From NCBI GenBank assembly GCA_024330185.1, contig JANDLV010000005.1:1-64000 (forward strand): a DNA stretch of 64,000 nucleotides, in the 5' to 3' direction. This DNA comes from Candidatus Siliceabacter maunaloa (lineage in GTDB: Bacteria; Actinomycetota; Thermoleophilia; Solirubrobacterales; Solirubrobacteraceae). The notes under the pieces were generated by a model. That model saw nothing but the letters and a program-made list of their open reading frames with translations, did not search any database and was not told where the DNA came from. The position numbers and the translations under genes are program-made. This document shows, one piece after another, positions 7,714-16,730 of the stretch (positions are counted from its first letter, which is position 1; each line of letters begins with the position of its first letter).

Positions 7714-8601
7714 ATGGCGTGGATGGAGCGCCCTGCCGTCGATGTCGTCGTGCCCTACGCCGGGAGCGCGGACGGCCTGGCGACGGTCGTCGCCCGCCTG
7801 GCGGACCTGGAACTGGGCGACGACGACACCGTCACGGTGGTGGACAACCGCGGCGTGCCCGGCGTCGGGCGCGGGCGGGTCCGCGTGGCCCGGCTGGCTG
7901 CGCCGCGTAGCTCCTACAGCGCGCGCAACCTCGGTGCCGCGCTGGGCAGCGCGCCGTGGCTGCTGTTCCTCGACGGCGATGTCGAGCCCCCCGCCGACCT
8001 GCTGGAGCGCTACTTCGCGCGGGAGCCGGCCGGGGGTGTGGGGGTGCTGGCGGGAGCGGTCATCGATGCGCCGGTGGAGATCGGGGGGCCCGCCGCGGCG
8101 CGGTACGCGGTGCTGAAGGCCTCGACGAGCCAGGAGACCACGCTGGCCCACGGGCGGTGGGCCTTCGCGCAGACGGCCAACTGCGCGGTACGCCGGGAGG
8201 CCTTCGCGGCGGTCGGCGGCTTCGCCGGCGGTATCCGCTCCGGCGGAGACGCCGACCTTTGCTGGCGGCTGCGAGCGGCGGGCTGGACGCTGGAGCGCCG
8301 CGAGGAGGCCGCGGTCGTGCACCGCAACCGCGTAACCGTGGCGGGGATGCTGGGCCAGCGCGCGCGCCACGGAGCGGGCGCCGCTTGGCTGGGCCGCCGC
8401 CACCCGGGCGCGCTGCCGGCGCGGCGCCGGCCCGGGCTTGCCTGGTGGGCGACGCGGCGGGCGGCGGCGGGGAGCGTCGCCGCCCTGCGCGGCGACCATG
8501 ACGGCGCGCTGCTGGGCCTGCTCGACGGCCCGGCGGTGTGGGCCTTCGAGCTGGGTCGCGTGGCGCCCAACCGGCCGCTGAGGCGGTGGGGAGGGCGGTG
8601 A
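7714..8601 (+). CDS. glycosyltransferase family 2 protein
   Basis: GT-A fold nucleotide-sugar transferase of 295 residues. It opens with the GT2 strand VDVVVPYAGSADGLATVV, carries the DXD-like motif in LLFLDGDVEPP, the acceptor-loop signature CAVRREAFAAVGGF and the general-base region GGDADLCWRLRAAGW. The C-terminal third is rich in Arg/Ala/Trp and may lie against the membrane; no clear transmembrane helix is seen. It starts 20 bases after the P450 stop, so the two are probably co-transcribed. The acceptor is unknown. It faces a second GT2 gene convergently. Confidence 0.85.
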   Translation: MAWMERPAVDVVVPYAGSADGLATVVARLADLELGDDDTVTVVDNRGVPGVGRGRVRVARLAAPRSSYSARNLGAALGSAPWLLFLDGDVEPPADLLERYFAREPAGGVGVLAGAVIDAPVEIGGPAAARYAVLKASTSQETTLAHGRWAFAQTANCAVRREAFAAVGGFAGGIRSGGDADLCWRLRAAGWTLERREEAAVVHRNRVTVAGMLGQRARHGAGAAWLGRRHPGALPARRRPGLAWWATRRAAAGSVAALRGDHDGALLGLLDGPAVWAFELGRVAPNRPLRRWGGR

Positions 8602-8784
8602 GAGACAAGGTGGTCGAAGCTCCGTACCCGCATCGGTGACGGAGAAGGTCGTCGGGCCTGGAGCGGAGCGGGATCGTCCGCCGGTCGGCGGGTTGGCCGT
8701 CACTGCTCCGCGGGTGCTGCTATCCCCCGCTATCAAGCGGATATCCCCCGCTTGCAGCACTCCGGAGGCACCCACGTTCCGGCC

Positions 8785-9720
8785 TCAGCGGTAGGCGCCG
8801 CGCCTCCCGACGCGGCCACGGACGCCCGGCAGCGCGAGTGCCACGAGGCGAGCCGCGTCGCGAGGCGACGGGCCGTGCAGACGCATCGACCCCCGCAGCG
8901 CCACGCGGGCCTCGCGGTGCGCGCCGCGCGCGGCCAGGCCGTCGGCCAGCGCGGCCAGGTCGCGGGCCTGCGCCCGCCGGCGCGTGCGGTCGTCGACGAG
9001 GCCGGCGTGGCGCGCGTGGAGGCGGTGCTGGGCGCGCGCGAGCGCCTCGACGTCGGCGGTCAGCCCGCCGGGGTGGCGGCGGTAGCGCACCACCGCCTCG
9101 GGCACGCAGCGAAAGCGCGCTCCCCGCGCGGCCAGGCGCAGCCACAGGTCCCAGTCCTCGGCCACGCGCAGCCCCGCGGCGAAGCCACCGGCGTCCTCGA
9201 GCGCTGCGCGGCGCAGGACCACCGACGAGGTGCACAGCGGGTTGGCGGCGTAGAGCAAGGATGTCAGCGCCTCGCCCTCGTGCGACCCCCCGGCCGGCTC
9301 GGCCCAGCGCTCCCCGGTGGGCCGCCCGTCGGGCCCCACGACCGTCGCCCGGCCGAAGGCCAGCGCCGCGCCCGGGTCCTCGCGCAGGGCGGCCAGCCGC
9401 GGCGCCAGCGACCCGGGCTCCCAGGCGTCGTCGGCGTCGCACAGGGCGAGCACCTCGATCGAGTCGTCGACCGCCTCCACCCCCGCCGCCCGTGCCACCG
9501 CGGGCCCGCCGGCACGGTCGCGGCGCACGAGCGTGCAGCGCTCCACATGGTCGGGATGCAGGCACAGCGGCTCGGGCGAGCCGTCGTCGACCACGACCAC
9601 CTGCGCGGGCTCCTCGCCCAGCACGCAGTCCAGCGCCTCGGCCAGGTAGGGCGCGAAGCCGTGGACGGGGACGATGGCGGCGGCGCGCACGCCATGGCAC
9701 GGTAATAGCCTTCGCTGCAC
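8785..9720 (-). CDS. glycosyltransferase family 2 protein
   Basis: A second GT-A enzyme, 311 residues. Motifs are AAIVPVHGFAPYLAEAL at the start, VVVVDDGSPEP, the DXD in LALCDADDAWEPGSL, NPLCTSSVVLRRAALEDAGGF and the catalytic-loop EDWDLWLRLAARG. The C-terminal 100 residues are Arg/Ala-rich helical. The listed start is GTG at 9720, only five bases from tRNA-Val; a GTG at 9690 fits the conserved beginning equally well and neither has a strong ribosome site. It lies convergent to the GT2 gene at 7714, and the two are not close copies of one another. Confidence 0.85.
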   Translation of the reverse strand: MQRRLLPCHGVRAAAIVPVHGFAPYLAEALDCVLGEEPAQVVVVDDGSPEPLCLHPDHVERCTLVRRDRAGGPAVARAAGVEAVDDSIEVLALCDADDAWEPGSLAPRLAALREDPGAALAFGRATVVGPDGRPTGERWAEPAGGSHEGEALTSLLYAANPLCTSSVVLRRAALEDAGGFAAGLRVAEDWDLWLRLAARGARFRCVPEAVVRYRRHPGGLTADVEALARAQHRLHARHAGLVDDRTRRRAQARDLAALADGLAARGAHREARVALRGSMRLHGPSPRDAARLVALALPGVRGRVGRRGAYR

Positions 9721-9724
9721 CCCG

Positions 9725-9798
9725 GGGCGCGTAGCTCAGCCGGCCAGAGCACCTCGTTTACACCGAGGGGGTCGCCCGTTCGAGTCGGGCCGCGCCCA
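9725..9798 (+). tRNA. tRNA-Val (UAC)
   Basis: Cloverleaf of 74 nt. The acceptor GGGCGCG pairs exactly with CGCGCCC, the anticodon stem CCUCG/CGAGG encloses loop UUUACAC with anticodon UAC, the T arm is present and the discriminator is A. CCA is not encoded. Confidence 0.95.
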
Positions 9799-9826
9799 CT
9801 GCGCCACCGTCCGCCACAATGGCGCG

Positions 9827-10177
9827 ATGGATGTTCGGACCCTCTGGCGCGCGGCGCTCATCCAGGCCGCCCTGGTGGCCGCCGTCGCGGTGACGCTCGG
9901 CCTCGCTCTGGACCGCGACTTCTTCGCGAGCTGGGGATGGCTTGCCGGGCCCGCCGTCTGGTTCGCCTGCGCGCTGGCCACCGCCCGCGCCCTGCGCCTG
10001 CCCATCGGCCCGACCCTCGCCGGAGCCGCCCTGGCCGGCCTACCCAGCCTCATCGCGGTGCCCTTTGGCATCCACTGGGTCGGCGCCGCTGTCGGCATCC
10101 CCCTGTTCGCGGCGTGGTGCGCACGCCTCGCCCAGAGGCACGACCTAGACTCCGCAGCGCCCGCCCCCATGGTCTAG
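9827..10177 (+). CDS. small integral membrane protein, C-terminus overlapping tRNA-Glu
   Basis: A 116-residue protein with four hydrophobic segments (IQAALVAAVAVTLGLAL, WLAGPAVWFACALATARAL, PTLAGAALAGLPSLIAV and GAAVGIPLFAAWCARL), so probably a four-helix membrane protein. I do not recognise a family. The ATG at 9827 starts the first helix-forming segment. Its last five codons and TAG stop lie inside the tRNA-Glu gene that begins at 10163. It is flanked closely by tRNA-Val (28 bases upstream) and tRNA-Glu and may be co-transcribed with them. Confidence 0.6.
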   Translation: MDVRTLWRAALIQAALVAAVAVTLGLALDRDFFASWGWLAGPAVWFACALATARALRLPIGPTLAGAALAGLPSLIAVPFGIHWVGAAVGIPLFAAWCARLAQRHDLDSAAPAPMV

Positions 10178-10235
10178 CGGTCATGACGCCGCCCTTTCAC
10201 GGCGGAGATCGTCGGTTCGAATCCGACTGGGGGTA
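10163..10235 (+). tRNA. tRNA-Glu (UUC)
   Basis: Cloverleaf of 73 nt. The acceptor GCCCCCA pairs with UGGGGGU (one G-U), the anticodon stem CCGCC/GGCGG encloses loop CUUUCAC with anticodon UUC, the T arm has GGUUCGAAUCC, and the discriminator is A. Its first 15 bases are also the 3' end of the membrane-protein gene at 9827. Confidence 0.95.
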
Positions 10236-10258
10236 TGAGCAGCCGTACGAGAGTTCGC

Positions 10259-10831
10259 CTAGGTGATCCTGTAGGTGATGCCTCCGGCTGAGAACGGTCG
10301 AGCGCTATTCGTCACGATCACATGTGCACGGGGACCTAGCCACGAGAGCCGCTTCTGTAGCCGTGTCGTCCACGCCAGAACTGCTACGGCCTGCGTCCGA
10401 GGCACCTCGATGCAGAAGAGAACGAGAAGATCCCTGGTCGGTTCTCCTGCCAGCGCAGCGAACCCTTGCGCCTCTGAAGACCGGTTGCCGTCCCCGTCGT
10501 GGGCGAACGTTGCACCGCAGAGAGTGTCGATCACCTTTCGGACGAGACCGGCCATCAGCTTGTCGGAGGTCGCATCCAATGCCTTCTGTGCCCGCTGCGA
10601 CGCGGGGATACTCGTGTGCTCGTAATCCTTGAACTCGGCGACGAGCAGAGTCCGAGGGCCTCTGTTGACGGACACGCCCACGACATCCGAGGCCTTTGTG
10701 GGCACCGCATCGCTGAGTCCGTGGAGTGCTGCTTCGAGATTCCCGATGTACTCGCGTGCAGCATCCCACTTGACGACTGACCAATAGGCGTCAAAGTCGA
10801 GATGCTGGCGCTGTTCGCTGATCGTGGTCAC
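10259..10831 (-). CDS. predicted PD-(D/E)XK-like nuclease partner of an AAA ATPase
   Basis: A 190-residue protein I cannot place in a named family. Residues ~45-75 carry an arrangement typical of restriction-endonuclease-like folds: an Asp in SDVVGVSV, about 15 residues on, then the strand-embedded ExK in LLVAEFKDY. Later strands are LLVLFCIEVP and HVIVTNS. This suggests, but does not prove, a PD-(D/E)XK nuclease. Its ATG overlaps the stop of the upstream ATPase gene by four bases (ATGA), so the two are translationally coupled. GC content is clearly lower than in the neighbouring housekeeping genes, and the pair lies between two tRNA genes, suggesting acquisition by transfer. Confidence 0.6.
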   Translation of the reverse strand: MTTISEQRQHLDFDAYWSVVKWDAAREYIGNLEAALHGLSDAVPTKASDVVGVSVNRGPRTLLVAEFKDYEHTSIPASQRAQKALDATSDKLMAGLVRKVIDTLCGATFAHDGDGNRSSEAQGFAALAGEPTRDLLVLFCIEVPRTQAVAVLAWTTRLQKRLSWLGPRAHVIVTNSARPFSAGGITYRIT

Positions 10832-11930
10832 CGGCTCGAGCGTCGCCCCCGCTGGGACATCTGCTGCGCAATGAGCTGCTGCTCACGGTCGTGGTGATCG
10901 AGGAAGGCCTCCAACAAGGGGTTGCTCTCGAGCTCGCCGAACCGATCCGCGGTTTCCACCCGCACCCCCTCTTCGTCTCGGAGCAGTTGAAAGAAACGCA
11001 CCGAGGCCTCGCTCTTTAGTACATCCCGGTATTCAGACCAACGGGAGATCGCATCGGCTATGAGATAGTCGTGCGTCGCTACCACGATCTGCACACCACC
11101 TTCGGCTAGAGCCCCCAAGCATTCGACGACCACTTCAGCGAGCCGAGGATGGAGGTTCGCCTCCGGCTCGTCCCAGATCAGTAGTCCTCCTTGCCTGAGC
11201 ACTCCATTGTTGATGAGATGTGCGATAGAACCGACCTTGCGAAGACCCTCGGCGAGAAGGTGTGCCTCAAGTCGGCCCTGGGAGCCATAGAGATAGAACC
11301 GCGCGCCCTCGAGGCGGATCTTTCCGCCGAGTTCCTGTTCGAGCCGGTCGACAACCGCTCGTAGCTTCTTGGGCTTGGGACCCCGTAGAGCGGCTGCGCT
11401 GAGCGCCACAGCTGCGTCATAGTAGGTCTCATCGAATGACAGCTCACGCAGCTCGTAGGCAGCCACGAAGCCTTCGTAGATTGCCAGCACCTCGCGGGAC
11501 GGCATGAAGATCGCGGGGACCCCCGTGTCCGGTCGCGGTGATCCACCGTCACTTGCCGTCGTTCTCGGGAAGTCAAGATCGAGACCGGAGTGTTCCCGCC
11601 GGTCGAGATAGTCGCCCGCACCGGATCTCGATCGCTCAGCTCGATGCGAATCCTGCTGTTCGCCTTGCCCTGTACGCGACTCACCAGCCGTCGGATGTCC
11701 CCGTCGTCCGGGCGGAACACAGCAGCGAGCTTCTCGCGAAGCAGTTCTCGAGACGGCACCCCAGGCGTTGCCTCCGGGCCCAGCCCCTTGAGGGTGGCAT
11801 AGAGGGCTTTCGCGGCGAACGTCTTCCCAGTGCTGTTGGCCCCGAGAAGCACGTTGACTCCTGGGCACAACTCGAAATCGGCCTCACCGAAGGGCCCGAA
11901 GCGCTCGAGTGTGACCCGTGTCACCGGCAT
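10828..11930 (-). pseudogene. AAA/OLD-like ABC-type ATPase, frameshifted
   Basis: An ATP-binding protein of about 365 residues if the frame is restored. The N-terminal half reads RVTLERFGPFGEADFEL and Walker A GANSTGKTFAAKAL. The C-terminal half reads, in another frame, GLLIWDEPEANLHPRLAEVV (Walker B with the Q/D-loop typical of AAA_15/AAA_21 proteins) and VVATHDYLIADAI. The frames switch near 11560-11590: the first continues as nonsense after NTPVSIL while the second takes over at DFPRTTAS, so one base appears to be missing. OLD-type ATPases paired with small nuclease partners occur in several phage-defence systems; that role is inferred. It could also be a sequencing error in a live gene. 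Confidence 0.75.
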
Positions 11931-12015
11931 TCAGAACAGTTTCGCGCATGCGGGCCACTTTCCTCCGGCCTTGGGTCGCCCGAGGCCCGAGGCCAGCACT
12001 TGCCGCTGGGCTGCA

Positions 12016-12088
12016 TGCGCCCCCCGAGGATCGAACTCGGACCGCCGGTTTAAAAGACCGGAACTCTGACCAATTGAGTTAGGGGCGC
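12016..12088 (-). tRNA. tRNA-Lys (UUU)
   Basis: Cloverleaf of 73 nt on the minus strand. The acceptor GCGCCCC pairs exactly with GGGGCGC, the anticodon stem CCGGU/ACCGG encloses loop CUUUUAA with anticodon UUU, and the T arm has GUUCGAUCC. The discriminator is A; CCA is not encoded. Confidence 0.95.
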
Positions 12089-12106
12089 CGCGAGATTCTG
12101 GCAGCT

Positions 12107-13735
12107 TCACGCCGCGCGGCCTGCGCGGCGGGCGCCGCGCCGGTCAAGCTCCTTGAGCAGGAGGTCGATGGAGGCTTGGAGCTGGTCGAGGGACGCGTCG
12201 TCGACGCGGGTGATGGCGGTGGCGCGGTTGAGCCAGGCGTTGATCTCACGGTGCGAGCGGCCGTCCTCGCGGCGCAGCTGGCCGACGAGGGCGTGGCGCT
12301 TGTCGCGCAGGCGGGCGCGGCGCTCGTAGGCGGGGAGTTGCGCGTCGTCGAGCTCGTCGGCCGCCGGCTCGGGCGACACGGCCGGCGGGAAGGCGGGAGC
12401 CGCCCTGGCTGGGGGCGGGCCGCCGCCGAAGAGGGCGAGCTGGGGCGCGACGTCGGCGGCGACCGGCTCGAAGTCGAGCTGCTCGGTGGGCTCGGTCGCT
12501 CGGCGCTCGGCGGGCTCGTCGAGGGCCAGGGGATCGGCGTCGTCGGGCGGGCGCAGGACGTGGCGCAGCTCGGTCTCGACGTCGGCCGCGAGGCTGCGCA
12601 GGTGCGGGTCGGCGGGGAGGAAGAGAAAGCCCGGCTCGCCGGCGGGGCGGCCCGCGATGACGCGCACGAAGCGGCCCACGATCTGGCGGAAGATGAGCGG
12701 CGTGCGCGCCGCCGTCGCGTAGACGCCGACCCGCAGGCGGGGGATGTCGACGCCCTCGCTGACCATGTTGACCGCGACGATCCAGCGGTCGCGGGCCTCG
12801 CGGAAGGCGGCCAGCCTGGCGTGGGCGCGACTGTCGGTGTGCAGGACGACCGTGGGCGCCTCGCCGGCGATCTCGCGCAGGACCCTGGCGATGGCCCGCG
12901 CGTGGGTGGCGTCGGCGGCCACGACGAGGCCACCGGCGTCGCGGTGGCCCTCGGCCCGCACCTCCTCCAGCCGCGCGTGCGCGGCGCGGATGATGCGGGG
13001 CAGCCCGTCGGGCAGCTCGACGGAGATCGCCGTGCGGTAGCGGCGGCCGGCCTCGCGGTCGGCCAGCGCGTCGGCGAACGAGCACTCGACCACGTCGTCG
13101 CCGCTGCGCCACTGCAGCTCGCCGTCGTATGGGATGAACGAGACCGGGCGACAGACCCCGTCGCGCACCGCGTCGGCGTAGGAGTAGGTCACGTCGGGCA
13201 CGCAGACGCCGTCCTCGTAGCGCACGCCGGGGATGGCGCTCTGGTCGGAGCGAAAGGGCGTGCCCGACAGCAGCAGCCAGCGCCTGCTGGGACGAAACGC
13301 GGTGGCGAAGCCCTCACCCCAGGCGAGGTCCTCGCCGAGATGGTGGGCCTCGTCGGCGATCACCAGCGTGCCCTCGGTGCACTCGCCCGCCCAGCGCTTC
13401 GCCGACGCCACGGCGCGCGCGTAGGTGACGCAGACGCCGTCAAAGCCCGACGGCGGGCGCAGGCGCTCGGCGTCCGGCGCGAGCTCGAGGCCCAGCCCAG
13501 CAGCGGCCTGCGCCCACTGGCGCGTGAGCGGCGTGGTCGGGCAGACCACGACGACGCGGCGAACCGTGCGGGCACGGAGAAGGTCGCGGGCGAGCACCAG
13601 CGCGGGGCGGGTCTTGCCCGCGCCAGGGGCGGCGGACACGAGGAACGGCGCGCCGCCGTCCCACCCCGCGAGATGCCCGAGCGCGCGTTGCTGCCAATCG
13701 CGGAGAGCAGGTTGCGTGGAGAGGGCGACCGTCAT
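12107..13735 (-). CDS. DEAD/DEAH-box superfamily 2 helicase (XPB-like)
   Basis: A 542-residue SF2 helicase. Motif Q-like start LRDWQQRALGHL, Walker A SAAPGAGKTRPAL, motif Ia VVVCPTTPLTRQW, motif II VIADEAHHLG, motif III LLLSGTPFRSD, and in the second RecA domain VNMVSEGVDIPRLRV and RQIVGRFVRV (motifs V and VI). Such XPB/UvrB-like actinobacterial helicases are thought to act on DNA in repair, but the role of this subfamily is not established. A C-terminal region of about 130 residues is rich in Pro/Ala and then helical (EINAWLNRATAI). It stands alone, 19 bases from tRNA-Lys on the same strand. Confidence 0.88.
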   Translation of the reverse strand: MTVALSTQPALRDWQQRALGHLAGWDGGAPFLVSAAPGAGKTRPALVLARDLLRARTVRRVVVVCPTTPLTRQWAQAAAGLGLELAPDAERLRPPSGFDGVCVTYARAVASAKRWAGECTEGTLVIADEAHHLGEDLAWGEGFATAFRPSRRWLLLSGTPFRSDQSAIPGVRYEDGVCVPDVTYSYADAVRDGVCRPVSFIPYDGELQWRSGDDVVECSFADALADREAGRRYRTAISVELPDGLPRIIRAAHARLEEVRAEGHRDAGGLVVAADATHARAIARVLREIAGEAPTVVLHTDSRAHARLAAFREARDRWIVAVNMVSEGVDIPRLRVGVYATAARTPLIFRQIVGRFVRVIAGRPAGEPGFLFLPADPHLRSLAADVETELRHVLRPPDDADPLALDEPAERRATEPTEQLDFEPVAADVAPQLALFGGGPPPARAAPAFPPAVSPEPAADELDDAQLPAYERRARLRDKRHALVGQLRREDGRSHREINAWLNRATAITRVDDASLDQLQASIDLLLKELDRRGARRAGRAA

Positions 13736-13780
13736 CGAGCGCCGCAGTGTCCGCGACGGACCGGACGGATCGAGGGCCCC

Positions 13781-14176
13781 TCAGCCGCCGCTCTCCTGAT
13801 AGGCCGTCGCCTCGATCTCGACGAGCAGTCGCGGGTCCAGCAACCTGGTCACCTCGACCATCGTGACCGCCGGACGAACGTCCCCGAGGGCCTCGCGGTG
13901 CGCGCGGGCGACCTCCTCCCAGTGGTCGGCGTCGGTCATGTAGATCCGCGTGCGCACGACATCGTCCACCGTGGCACCCATGCGCGATAGGGCATGGGCG
14001 ACGCCCTCCAGCGCGTAGCGGGCCTGGTCGTAGGGGCTCGCGCCACCCTGCACCGCGCCGTCGGCCGTCATCGCAGTCGTGCCGGCCACGAGCAGGAACG
14101 GCCCGGCGCGCACGACGCGGCTGTAGCCGACGATCTCCTCCCAGGGCCCACCTGAGCCGAGGCGCTCGATGGGCAC
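13781..14176 (-). CDS. RidA/YjgF/Rid family protein
   Basis: A 131-residue Rid protein. Visible family features are YSRVVRAGPFLLVAGTTAM, the YDQARYALEGV helix, RTRIYMTDADHWEEV and the C-terminal RPAVTMVEVTRLLDPRLLVEIEATA with the arginine that binds the carboxylate in RidA deaminases (here in the GDVRPA segment and LLDP). RidA hydrolyses reactive enamines and imines from pyridoxal-phosphate enzymes; members outside the RidA core may do other chemistry. It lies four bases downstream of purH on the same strand, so it probably belongs to that transcript. Confidence 0.88.
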   Translation of the reverse strand: MPIERLGSGGPWEEIVGYSRVVRAGPFLLVAGTTAMTADGAVQGGASPYDQARYALEGVAHALSRMGATVDDVVRTRIYMTDADHWEEVARAHREALGDVRPAVTMVEVTRLLDPRLLVEIEATAYQESGG

Positions 14177-14180
14177 GGGA

Positions 14181-15776
<1,596 letters not shown>

Positions 15777-15849
15777 GATCGCGAGCATACCGAGGGCCGC
15801 GGCCGGGAAGGCGGTCCTCCAGCAACAGCGACCCAGGGAGGCAGCGCCA

Positions 15850-16095
15850 GTGGCAGGAGAGGACCCAGAGGAGCAGCTCGAGCACGACACCGAGGAGCTC
15901 GACCAGCGCATCGACCGCGTCGAGGCGCACATCGACGAGTCGCGCGACAAGCTCAAGGCCCGCCAGGAGGACGCTGACGAGATCGACGAGGAGGAGGTCG
16001 ACGACTCGGAGGCCGAGGACGGCGAGGGCGGGGACCCCGCCGGCTTCGACGACCCGGAGGAGGTCGACGAGCTCGACGTGGACGAGGAGGCCTGA
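15850..16095 (+). CDS. small acidic coiled-coil protein
   Basis: An 81-residue, strongly acidic protein. Residues 5-45 form heptad-like helix (EEQLEHDTEELDQRIDRVEA, then SRDKLKARQED), followed by an almost wholly Asp/Glu tail (DEIDEEEVDDSEAEDGEG). The GTG start is supported by AGGGAGG about 10 bases upstream. No family is recognised. It is transcribed away from purH, its start being 73 bases from the purH start, and ends 11 bases from the convergent purN. The opposite-strand reading of this region is not coding-like. Confidence 0.6.
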   Translation: MAGEDPEEQLEHDTEELDQRIDRVEAHIDESRDKLKARQEDADEIDEEEVDDSEAEDGEGGDPAGFDDPEEVDELDVDEEA

Positions 16096-16106
16096 GCCTC
16101 ACCGCG

Positions 16107-16730
16107 TCACCGCCGCGGCGGGCGCAGCGCGCCCGCGGCGAGGCGGCGCACGGCGTCGGGCAGGAGGCTGTGCTCGAGGGGTCGCAGGGCGGCCAGCACC
16201 GCGGCGGGATCGGTCGCGTCGGGCAGCTCCACCGCGCGCTGGGCCACGATGGGCCCGGTGTCGACGCCCTCGTCGACGAAGTGCACGGTGACGCCGAAGA
16301 CCTTGACGCCGTGCTCGACGGCCTGCTCGACCGCCCGCAGGCCGGGGAAGGCGGGCAGCAGGCTCGGGTGGACGTTGAGCACGCCCGCGGGGAAGCGGGC
16401 CAGGAAGCCCGGCGTGAGCAGGGCCATGTAGCCGGCGAGCACGACGGCGCGCGCGCCCCGGTCGGTAAGCCAGCCGGCCATGGCCTCGTCGCGGGCCGCA
16501 CGGTCGGGGAAGTCCGCGCGCACGAAGGTGGCGGTGGGGACCCCGGCATCGCCCGCGCGGCGCAGGGCGGGCGCGGCGGGCCGGTCGGACGCGACGGCGA
16601 CGATCCGGGCCTCGCGACCGTGGACCGTGTCGAGCAGCGCCTGCAGGTTGGTGCCCTGGCCGGACGCGAGGACGGCGATGGGAAGCGGGCCGCCGTAACG
16701 CTCCGGCCCGCCGCCCTCGCCGCCGGTCAC
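16107..16730 (-). CDS. purN: phosphoribosylglycinamide formyltransferase
   Basis: PurN transfers a formyl group from 10-formyl-THF to GAR, step three of purine synthesis. At 207 residues it is normal length. Motifs are PIAVLASGQGTNLQALLD (substrate phosphate loop), VLAGYMALLTPGFL, the catalytic VLNVHPSLLPAFPG with Asn and His, and VHFVDEGVDTGPIVAQ with the Asp. It starts at GTG 16730, overlapping the recQ stop (GTGA), so its translation is coupled to the helicase gene upstream. Its end nearly touches the convergent small gene at 15850. Confidence 0.95.
   Translation of the reverse strand: MTGGEGGGPERYGGPLPIAVLASGQGTNLQALLDTVHGREARIVAVASDRPAAPALRRAGDAGVPTATFVRADFPDRAARDEAMAGWLTDRGARAVVLAGYMALLTPGFLARFPAGVLNVHPSLLPAFPGLRAVEQAVEHGVKVFGVTVHFVDEGVDTGPIVAQRAVELPDATDPAAVLAALRPLEHSLLPDAVRRLAAGALRPPRR

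Noticed and set aside
8678-8691. Short GC hairpin (ccgcc-ggtc-ggcgg) between converging glycosyltransferase genes
   Set aside because: A 5-bp stem with no T tract is too weak to call a terminator in DNA this GC-rich.
8711-8757. Repeated tatcccccgct phrase
   Set aside because: Two short copies only, no symmetry or spacing that suggests a site.
12176-13990. 604-codon plus-strand ORF
   Set aside because: Antisense of the DEAD-box helicase gene; composition is Gly/Ala/Arg/Asp shadow without domains.
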